Shown here in pieces: positions 1 through 6,063 of a stretch of 9,311 nt of DNA. The position numbers and the translations under genes were made by a program. Each line of letters starts with the position of its first letter. Position 1 is the first letter of the stretch. Source of the DNA: Paludibacter sp. (lineage in GTDB: Bacteria > Bacteroidota > Bacteroidia > Bacteroidales > Paludibacteraceae); contig WRGS01000180.1 in the NCBI GenBank assembly GCA_009787075.1, positions 1 to 9,311 on the forward strand. Direction: 5' to 3'. Under the pieces are notes generated by a model. The model was not told where the DNA came from. It did no database searches and saw only the letters and a program-made list of their open reading frames with translations.

Positions 1-885
1 ACTGAATTTTGCGCGTGGGAATCAACAACAACTCAGGCTTCGCAAAAAAAAATGTTAATAGAAACATTTGATTATTTGGAAACCGACCCCGACATTTTCC
101 GATATGCTTGGTTCAAAGAACGCGGAGCGGGAGGAGGCTATCCGTATTATCAACTTTTAGATATGTTTACGCCGGGAAAACTGACCGAACTTGGTGAAAT
201 TTTTACATATATGTCGTATTACGACGACAATTATTATTTCCCTGTTGATGTACAAATTCCTGCCGAACAGTATATCAGAATGAACAGAGGCTATATTAAT
301 ATGGAAAAAACCACAGATACGGACGGACATATTAATTTGTGTGGAATGAATACGCAAAGTTGGCTTGATTATAATGTTAATATTCCCGAAGATGGCGAAT
401 ATAATGTTTATTTTAGAATTTCAAATGAATATGCTCCGGACGATTATTCTATTTTGCAAATGTCGGTAAATGGTACTGTCGTTGGCGATATTACTTTTAA
501 CAATCCGGGCAAAGATATTTGGTTCACACAGTCGTGCAAAGTTAATTTTCAACAGGGGCAGCAAAAAATCCGACTTAAATTTACAAAAGGCGGACTTAGA
601 ATTAATTGGTGGGAGATTAGCCAAAACGATATTGATGCCGCCCCAGAGATAGAAGTAAATAATATTAATGTTTATCCAAATCCTGTAAAAGATTTATTAC
701 ATATACAAACTTTTGATAATGATGTAAATGTAACATTGTGCGACATTTTCGGTAAAACTGTTTTTTCGGGCAAACTTATAAATGGTGTTATTGATATAAC
801 TTCTTTATCTGTTGGAATGTATATTCTTAATATTGAAAATAGTAATAAAGAAATAAAGGTTCAAAAAATCATCAAAGAGGATTGA
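1..885 (+). CDS. GH128-like endo-beta-1,3-glucanase with CBM6/35-like and T9SS domains (5' end missing)
   Basis: The reading frame is open from base 1, so the ATG at 52 is internal and the gene starts outside the window; 294 residues are visible. The first residues read TEFCAW, matching the nucleophile motif WLTEFCAW of the complete neighbour at 910-2868; the Glu at codon 2 is the expected catalytic nucleophile. The end of the TIM barrel follows (about residues 1-76, with FRYAWF and YMSYYDDN shared with the neighbour). A jelly-roll domain resembling CBM6/CBM35 comes next (about 83-206, opening with a Pro-Ala-Glu-Gln-Tyr segment and closing with INWWEIS). The T9SS type A sorting domain starts at VYPNPVKD (about 224-294). 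Unlike its neighbour it has no F5/8 type C domain. Known: GH128 enzymes cut beta-1,3-glucans, and T9SS cargo is exported across the outer membrane. Inferred: an extracellular beta-1,3-glucanase. The acid/base residue is outside the window, so activity is not proven. The assignment to GH128 rests on similarity to the neighbour. Confidence 0.85.
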   Translation, partial: TEFCAWESTTTQASQKKMLIETFDYLETDPDIFRYAWFKERGAGGGYPYYQLLDMFTPGKLTELGEIFTYMSYYDDNYYFPVDVQIPAEQYIRMNRGYINMEKTTDTDGHINLCGMNTQSWLDYNVNIPEDGEYNVYFRISNEYAPDDYSILQMSVNGTVVGDITFNNPGKDIWFTQSCKVNFQQGQQKIRLKFTKGGLRINWWEISQNDIDAAPEIEVNNINVYPNPVKDLLHIQTFDNDVNVTLCDIFGKTVFSGKLINGVIDITSLSVGMYILNIENSNKEIKVQKIIKED

Positions 886-909
886 TTTTTAATATATTTT
901 AATAAAAAA
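886..909 (+). promoter_or_regulatory. A/T-only spacer and translation leader
   Basis: The 24 bases between the two GH128-like genes are only A and T, with no Shine-Dalgarno. The tight spacing implies co-transcription and perhaps translational coupling of the paralogues. A/T-rich leaders without a purine-rich SD are typical of Bacteroidota. The possible A/T hairpin here is too weak to call a terminator. Confidence 0.5.
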
Positions 910-2868
910 ATGAAAAATATCTGTCTTATATTAATCGTTTTATTCTGTGCATTATTTATGTCGGAATTGTCGGGGCAAACGCGCAGCGCAAAACGTGGTG
1001 TCAGTTTCAATTTTACTAATGATGCCGATTTGCAGGCTCTTGCTTTCGGTACTTCGTGGTTTTATAATTGGGGCGTTACGCCAAATAACGTAACCAATAC
1101 CTACAACAGCGTTTATGGATATGAATTTTGCCCTATGGCATGGAATGGAGAATGGAATTCAAATGCTATTCGCGCTTATGCTCAGGCGCATCCTGATTGC
1201 AAATACATTCTGGCTTTCAACGAGCCGAATTTTACCTCTCAGGCAAATCTGACACCCGCTCAGGCGGCTGCCAAATGGTCGGCTTTGAAAGCACTTGCGC
1301 AGGAATTGAATTTACAGATTATTTCTCCCGCCTGCAATTACAGTGCATGGACGCAATACAGCGCGCCTTACAAATGGCTTGATGAATTTTTTGCACAGCC
1401 GGGCGTTTCTATCAACGATGTTGCAGGAATTGCAATCCACAGTTATATGGGTTGGGCTGTTGCCACCAATGGTTATGTGCAGGAATACATTAACAGATAT
1501 AATAAACCTCTTTGGCTGACAGAATTTTGTGCTTGGGACAATTTTCAGAGCAACAATGGAGGTACGGCTTTGCAGCAGCGAAAAGAAATGATTGATATGC
1601 TCGATTTTATGGAAAGAAATCCGATGGTAGCGCGATATGCGTGGTTTATTCCAAGAAGAGATGAAATTCAAAATCCATCATATCCCTATATGGAATTATT
1701 GACAAATACTAACGGCACAGAGCGCGGCATTCTTACCGAAACAGGACAGATTTGGACTTATATGTCGTCTTATGATAATAATTTTTATCATAACATTGAT
1801 GCGATTATTGAAGCCGAACATTATATTTTTAAAAGTAAAGGCGTTTATATGGAGCAAACTTCCGATACGGCGGGCATTCTTGATGTGTACGATTATGCAT
1901 CAGGCGATACGCTGACTTATAATGTCAATATTCCAACTGCGGGCGATTATACTTTTCGCTTGCATATATTGTCGAATTCGGCTGCAACTTTGAGCGTAAA
2001 ATCATCATCAGGAACAGCAACTGAATCTGTACCAAGTACTTCAAACCTATGGGCTGATTATGAATTTACAGTGTCATTAAACGCAGGCAATCAGCAAATT
2101 CTGTTCAAACTCACACAGGGAAGTTTTAAATGGAATTATTTTGTAATTACAAATCATGGCGCAACGCCGCCGCCAACTCCCAATCCGCTCGGAACTGTTG
2201 TACTTCCGCCGCCTGTGGGCGATAATTTGGCGTTGAATAAGCCAATTAATTCGCCAAGCGCATCTACCGATTTACAGCCTGCAAGGTTGGCAGTAGATGG
2301 AAACACGGGTACGCGCTGGGAAAGCAAACAGGGCGCAGGACAGGATAATAAAATGCTGACAATCGACCTTTTGGCAATTTATTCAATTACTGATATTATA
2401 ATTAACTGGGAAGGGGCTTATGCATCTGTATATAATGTTGAAATTTCGACCGACAGCGTCATTTGGACACAGATTCTCAGCACGACAACAGGTTCTGCAG
2501 GTGAAAAGAGAATTACTTTGGAAAACACTCCACAGGGACGTTATGTCAGAATTAACTGTGTTACAAGAGGAACTCAATGGGGATTTTCAATTTGGGAAAT
2601 AGAAGTTTACGGCTCAGTGCCAAGTGAAACTGCAGATTTGGAACAAAACGCAGTTTTCATTTATCCGAATCCTGTGGAAAATATTTTGCGTATTCAAACA
2701 GAAGACGATATTTCGCAAATAATTCTTATGGATATAAGCGGAACGAAATTGCTTGAAATGCAAAATGTAAAAAGTGTGAATATGAGCAATTTTTCCGCAG
2801 GAATATATATTTTGACTGTTAAATTTTCAGATGGAAAATTTGTTGTCAGAAAAATTATGAAACAATAA
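910..2868 (+). CDS. GH128-like endo-beta-1,3-glucanase with CBM6/35-like, F5/8C (CBM32-like) and T9SS domains
   Basis: 652 residues, complete. Signal peptide at 1-22 (MKN, then a hydrophobic run, then SELSGQ). The Asl1-like/GH128 catalytic barrel spans about 28-288. ILAFNEPN places the likely acid/base at Glu105, and LWLTEFCAW places the nucleophile at Glu205; the roughly 100-residue spacing fits GH128 and clan A retaining enzymes. A CBM6/35-like jelly-roll lies at about 297-415 (IEAEHYIF to WNYFVIT). A Pro-rich linker follows (416-437, PPPTP and PPP), then an F5/8 type C/CBM32-like domain at about 438-568 (NLALNKP, AVDGNTGTRWES, WGFSIWEIEVYG). The T9SS type A sorting domain runs from IYPNPVEN to the end (583-652). 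Known: GH128 covers endo-beta-1,3-glucanases. Inferred: a secreted or surface-attached enzyme acting on laminarin-, curdlan- or fungal-wall-type glucan. The start at 910 is supported by the signal peptide and the A/T leader. It is a tandem paralogue of the upstream gene with one extra binding module. The exact linkage specificity is not shown by the sequence. Confidence 0.88.
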   Translation: MKNICLILIVLFCALFMSELSGQTRSAKRGVSFNFTNDADLQALAFGTSWFYNWGVTPNNVTNTYNSVYGYEFCPMAWNGEWNSNAIRAYAQAHPDCKYILAFNEPNFTSQANLTPAQAAAKWSALKALAQELNLQIISPACNYSAWTQYSAPYKWLDEFFAQPGVSINDVAGIAIHSYMGWAVATNGYVQEYINRYNKPLWLTEFCAWDNFQSNNGGTALQQRKEMIDMLDFMERNPMVARYAWFIPRRDEIQNPSYPYMELLTNTNGTERGILTETGQIWTYMSSYDNNFYHNIDAIIEAEHYIFKSKGVYMEQTSDTAGILDVYDYASGDTLTYNVNIPTAGDYTFRLHILSNSAATLSVKSSSGTATESVPSTSNLWADYEFTVSLNAGNQQILFKLTQGSFKWNYFVITNHGATPPPTPNPLGTVVLPPPVGDNLALNKPINSPSASTDLQPARLAVDGNTGTRWESKQGAGQDNKMLTIDLLAIYSITDIIINWEGAYASVYNVEISTDSVIWTQILSTTTGSAGEKRITLENTPQGRYVRINCVTRGTQWGFSIWEIEVYGSVPSETADLEQNAVFIYPNPVENILRIQTEDDISQIILMDISGTKLLEMQNVKSVNMSNFSAGIYILTVKFSDGKFVVRKIMKQ

Positions 2869-2964
2869 ACGGCAAATTGTGAACTTTGTGTTTGATATTT
2901 TACCAAATAAAAAACACAAAAAATATCACAAAGGAGAACACATAAAAAATTAAATATTTTTAAA
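2869..2964 (+). promoter_or_regulatory. Intergenic region with two competing inverted repeats
   Basis: A 96-base gap before the GH16 gene. CTTTGT (2884-2889) plus GATATTTT (2894-2901) can pair with AAAATATC (2920-2927) plus ACAAAG (2928-2933), leaving a GTTT bulge. Alternatively TTTGTGTTT (2885-2893) can pair with AAACACAAA (2912-2920), which uses some of the same bases. An AGGAG at 2932-2936 sits 28 bases before the ATG, too far to act as a normal Shine-Dalgarno. No convincing TTTG/TAnnTTTG promoter is seen. It could be an attenuator, a weak terminator, an operator or an mRNA-stabilising stem; the sequence does not decide. Confidence 0.4.
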
Positions 2965-4497
2965 ATGAAAAAGATATTGATGATATTATTGAGTTTAAGC
3001 ACATTGTTTGCTTTCTCTCAGACGGGACAAATCCAACTTTTAGACGATTTTGAAAACGGCGACAAAGGTTGGCAGCCTGTTGATGCAGGCTGGGTAGATT
3101 TTGAAATTGTTAATAATCCCGCGCCCAATTCTGTAAATAACAGTGCAAAAGTTTTGAAAGTTACGCGCCATGCAGGTACGCAAACTTATGCGGGCGTAAT
3201 CTTGCGCAATTATATGTCGCTGACTTTTGGCAGTCAGGTGAATCAGTATCGGTATGCAAAAATAAAATTTCTTAAATCCTCGGCGGGTCAGGTTACTCTT
3301 AAACTCGAAATCAACGGAGATGCAGGCTCTTCTTCTGCCAATGGCGATTATACAACGCCAAATGCGTGGCAGGAAGTTACTTTTGATTTATCAGGGGCAT
3401 CAGGCAAAACATACGACGACTTTTTTATTCAGCCGGCAAAAGATGCAAATCTTACCTCTGATGTAACGGTTTATATTGATGATATTTGTTTTGCACCTGA
3501 CCCCAATCCAATTCAAGCAGGAGACAATGAACTTTCGGGCGATTTTACGCTTATTTGGGCTGACGAATTTGACGGTGCAAGTTACGATAACACAATTTGG
3601 AGTCCGCAAATTGCAGGAGACGGTTTTGGCAACAACGAACTGCAATATTACACAGGCAACAGCAACAATATTTTTACTCGCGACGGTTGCCTTGTTCTCA
3701 AAGCCATTCGAGAAAATTACGGCGGAAGACAATATACTTCAGGTAAAATTTGGACTCAGAATAAAAAATATTTCAAATATGGACGCGTGGAAGCGCGTTT
3801 CAAATTGCCTGCCGGACGCGGAACGTGGCCTGCAATCTGGATGATGCCGCAAAGCAGCGTTTATGGCGGCTGGCCAAACAGCGGCGAGATTGATATTATG
3901 GAATTTGTTGGCTATCAGCCGAATATCATTTTTGGCACTGTTCATCGCGGCGCGGGTTCGGGAAACAACGGAAACGGTTCAAACATAGCAATGAGCAACC
4001 CGAACGCTTTTCATATTGTGCGTATCGACTGGGAGCCCGGCTATATAAAATGGTATTTGGACGGAACGCTTTTTCATACTTACAACAATGCGTGGGCAGG
4101 GTCGGCGCAGTGGCCATTTGACCAGAATTTTTATGTGATTCTCAATTTTGCTGTCGGCGGCGATTGGGGCGGAGCACAAGGCGTAGATACAAATATCTGG
4201 CCTCAGGAATTTTTGATTGATTATGTGCGTGTGTATCAGAAAATTCCAACATCGGCTGAAAATATGCAAGTTGGCTGTAAATTCAAAATTGTAAATTTTG
4301 AAAATACGATTACTGTAAGTTCGGATAAGCAAATTCCTTTTGATATTGTGGTTTTTTCGCTGACAGGGCAAAAACTTTTGGAACAAAACGGAAATAAAAA
4401 TACTGTCAATATTGATATTTCTGCTTTGAACGATAATGTTTATATTGTGCAGGTTTCGGATTCACTTGGTTCTTATTCACAAAAAATTTTAAAATAA
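2965..4497 (+). CDS. GH16 laminarinase-type endo-beta-1,3-glucanase with N-terminal jelly-roll domain and T9SS-like C-terminus
   Basis: 510 residues, complete. Signal peptide at 1-19 (MKKILMILLSLSTLFAFSQ). Residues about 22-178 form a jelly-roll domain resembling CBM4/9-type modules (LLDDFENGDKGW at the start, VTVYIDDICF at the end). The GH16 catalytic domain covers about 193-426. The motif GEIDIMEF gives nucleophile Glu308, Asp310 and acid/base Glu313. The ExDxxE spacing is the beta-bulge form of laminarinase-type GH16 enzymes rather than the ExDxE of lichenases. WPAIWMMP (288-295) and FLIDYVRVYQ (416-425) are also typical. The last 80 or so residues resemble a T9SS type A domain (VVFSLTGQKLL, IDISALNDNVYIVQV, KILK) but lack the usual YPNP opening. 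Known: such GH16 enzymes hydrolyse internal beta-1,3-glucosidic bonds. Inferred: it works outside the cell with the two GH128-like enzymes upstream. Confidence in the family is high; substrate preference (laminarin, mixed-linkage or fungal glucan) is open. Confidence 0.93.
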   Translation: MKKILMILLSLSTLFAFSQTGQIQLLDDFENGDKGWQPVDAGWVDFEIVNNPAPNSVNNSAKVLKVTRHAGTQTYAGVILRNYMSLTFGSQVNQYRYAKIKFLKSSAGQVTLKLEINGDAGSSSANGDYTTPNAWQEVTFDLSGASGKTYDDFFIQPAKDANLTSDVTVYIDDICFAPDPNPIQAGDNELSGDFTLIWADEFDGASYDNTIWSPQIAGDGFGNNELQYYTGNSNNIFTRDGCLVLKAIRENYGGRQYTSGKIWTQNKKYFKYGRVEARFKLPAGRGTWPAIWMMPQSSVYGGWPNSGEIDIMEFVGYQPNIIFGTVHRGAGSGNNGNGSNIAMSNPNAFHIVRIDWEPGYIKWYLDGTLFHTYNNAWAGSAQWPFDQNFYVILNFAVGGDWGGAQGVDTNIWPQEFLIDYVRVYQKIPTSAENMQVGCKFKIVNFENTITVSSDKQIPFDIVVFSLTGQKLLEQNGNKNTVNIDISALNDNVYIVQVSDSLGSYSQKILK

Positions 4498-4606
4498 AAT
4501 AATTAGAATTAAAATACAAATTATGATTTTATACTGTTTTTGGTTTTTTAACTTTTATTTATAAATAACTTTAAATAATAATAATAATTTTAAATTTCAT
4601 ATCATT
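4498..4606 (+). promoter_or_regulatory. Longest intergenic gap; weak promoter candidate and AAT repeat
   Basis: 109 very AT-rich bases between the GH16 gene and the next secreted protein. TTTG at 4539-4542 and TAACTTTA at 4566-4573 resemble the Bacteroidota -33/-7 elements (TTTG and TAnnTTTG), but the 23-base spacing is longer than usual and such matches are easily found by chance in this composition. An (AAT)n tract lies at about 4575-4588. No clear hairpin terminator for the GH16 gene is visible. If the promoter is real, the last two genes could be transcribed separately from the glucanases. Confidence 0.25.
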
Positions 4607-6010
4607 ATGAACACAAAAAGATTACTTTTAATGATGCTGGCGGTAATAAGCATTTCCGTTTCAGCGCAAATTGGCTCAATGAGAGGCGCAGGATTGCCTT
4701 TGTATCCCATTAGAGATGGAAGTGCGCCGGGCACTGCCTTGGCGGGCGTTAGTTTTGCCTACAAAATTGTAACAGTAGGGCAAAAAACTTATGCGTGGAC
4801 AAGTATGACGGGTAGAAATATTGCGGGCAATTCATGGTCGTCGCAATTGCGGTTTTGGCAACCTGCCAAATTAGAAAATAATCTGCTTGGCAGAGTTTCA
4901 GGGACGCAACAGACTTATGGTTCGTGCAATAATCCTACTTTAAATCCGCTGACTATTACGTTTTTGCAGGAAGAAAACAATAACTTTTTTGAAACTGCCG
5001 ACATTACCTACGATTACACCTTGGCAAACAGCGCAGATGTAGGCGATACTCAAGCGCCAGCGCTTGCCGACCCTGTTGTTGTAAATCAAAACGCATCTGG
5101 CATTCAACTGTCGCTTTCGGCAACAGACGACTCTGGCTATTTCTTTTATGTAATAGAAGATGCGGCGAATAATTTTGTTACAGTTTCGTTTTTCGACAAT
5201 CCAACGATTGCGCTTACTGCCGGAGTTGATTATAATTTGACGGTAAAAGCTGTTGATTTTTCGGGCAACGAAAGCGCACCGAAAAATATTTCTGCTCAAG
5301 TGGTAGAATACGAATGCGATAACAATTTGATTGAAGGTGTAAATATGAGTGTAGGTACGGTTTATTTTGCACCGAATTGGGCAGTAAGTACAAATTACAC
5401 TGCCGCATATTCTAACGGCACGTTTACTCTTCATCTTGGAGATGCTACATGGGGCGATTGGCAGGCGCAATTCCCTTTAATGCTTGCTTCCGCTATTGCC
5501 ATTGACCCTGCAAAAACATTTGGAATTTCTATGGACGTTACATCTAACAACAATATTATGTTCTATGTTAAAATCCAAGATACAAATGACAATGCGTTTA
5601 TTGATATTCCCAGAGCGGCTTTTGCTGCAGGCACAGGCTCTGTTTCGTCTATGACGGTTACGGCTGTAGGCGGGATTACGCAGATAAGCAAAATTCTGTT
5701 CGATTTTGGAGGCAACCCTGCAAATACCGATATTACAATAAGCAATATTAAAATTTGTGACCAGTTAAAAGAAGTTACAACTGCAGTTGATAATGTTACT
5801 GCAAATACTATTACAGTATATCCGAATCCTGCAAACGATATGGTGAAAATTGCAGGTTTGGCAAAAGAAGCTGTAGTAACTGTATCAGATTTGACAGGCA
5901 AAACAGTATTGCGCACTGTAACCAACGGCGATTTGAACATTTCAACTCTTGTCAATGGGTTGTATTTGCTCAATGTTGAAAATCAGGTAATTAAATTAGT
6001 AAAAAAATAA
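4607..6010 (+). CDS. Secreted T9SS-sorted non-catalytic protein with Fn3-like and jelly-roll binding-like segments
   Basis: 467 residues, complete. Signal peptide at 1-20 (MNTKRLLLMMLAVISISVSA, then QIG). Residues about 25-145 are an N-terminal beta-rich region that I do not recognise. Residues about 150-232 look Fn3-like (TDDSGYFFYVIED, DYNLTVKAVDFSGNES). Residues about 243-385 resemble a CBM4/9-type jelly-roll (GDATWGDWQAQF, ILFDFGG, ITISNIKICD), a form often found beside GH16 domains. The T9SS type A domain starts at VYPNPAND (404) and ends in IKLVKK. No glycoside hydrolase, protease or transporter signature is visible. The gene ends in tandem in-frame stops (TAA TAA, 6008-6013). Inferred from context: a surface or secreted glucan-binding protein that helps the neighbouring beta-1,3-glucanases, functionally like a surface glycan-binding protein but exported by T9SS rather than lipid-anchored. 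It could instead be a structural or adhesive surface protein. Confidence 0.8.
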   Translation: MNTKRLLLMMLAVISISVSAQIGSMRGAGLPLYPIRDGSAPGTALAGVSFAYKIVTVGQKTYAWTSMTGRNIAGNSWSSQLRFWQPAKLENNLLGRVSGTQQTYGSCNNPTLNPLTITFLQEENNNFFETADITYDYTLANSADVGDTQAPALADPVVVNQNASGIQLSLSATDDSGYFFYVIEDAANNFVTVSFFDNPTIALTAGVDYNLTVKAVDFSGNESAPKNISAQVVEYECDNNLIEGVNMSVGTVYFAPNWAVSTNYTAAYSNGTFTLHLGDATWGDWQAQFPLMLASAIAIDPAKTFGISMDVTSNNNIMFYVKIQDTNDNAFIDIPRAAFAAGTGSVSSMTVTAVGGITQISKILFDFGGNPANTDITISNIKICDQLKEVTTAVDNVTANTITVYPNPANDMVKIAGLAKEAVVTVSDLTGKTVLRTVTNGDLNISTLVNGLYLLNVENQVIKLVKK

Positions 6011-6063
6011 TAAACTCAACTATGGCAAAGCACAACAACTTGCCGCAGTTATTTTTAAAAAAT
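6011..6063 (+). promoter_or_regulatory. Short spacer with A/T-rich leader and upstream in-frame ATG
   Basis: 53 bases. It opens with a second in-frame TAA directly after the previous stop. An ATG at 6022 is in frame with the next gene but would give a polar 14-residue extension before the signal peptide. The T/A-rich stretch at about 6050-6063, immediately before the ATG at 6064, matches the leaders of the other genes, so 6064 is the preferred start. No promoter or terminator is convincing, which favours co-transcription with the upstream gene. Confidence 0.4.

Noticed and set aside
52..54. ATG at 52 as the start of the first gene
   Set aside because: The frame is open back to base 1, and the upstream codons read TEFCAW, the conserved nucleophile motif of the paralogue, so this Met is internal.
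2932..2936. AGGAG as Shine-Dalgarno for the GH16 gene
   Set aside because: It is 28 bases from the ATG, and there is no in-frame ATG nearer to it.
4575..4588. AAT trinucleotide run as a phase-variable repeat
   Set aside because: Only a few units in a highly AT-rich gap; a length change would not shift any reading frame.
4940..5470. 176-codon antisense open frame, and other antisense frames opposite the secreted-protein genes
   Set aside because: They lie wholly within convincing plus-strand genes, lack recognisable domains, and have Cys/Arg-rich compositions typical of shadow frames.
4607..6010. SusD/SusE-like lipoprotein role for the protein after GH16
   Set aside because: It has an ordinary signal peptide without a lipobox and a T9SS sorting domain, so it is not a Sus-type lipoprotein.
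6022..6024. ATG at 6022 as the start of the giant protein
   Set aside because: It is in frame but would put a polar extension before the signal peptide; 6064 has the A/T leader seen at the other genes. Not fully excluded.
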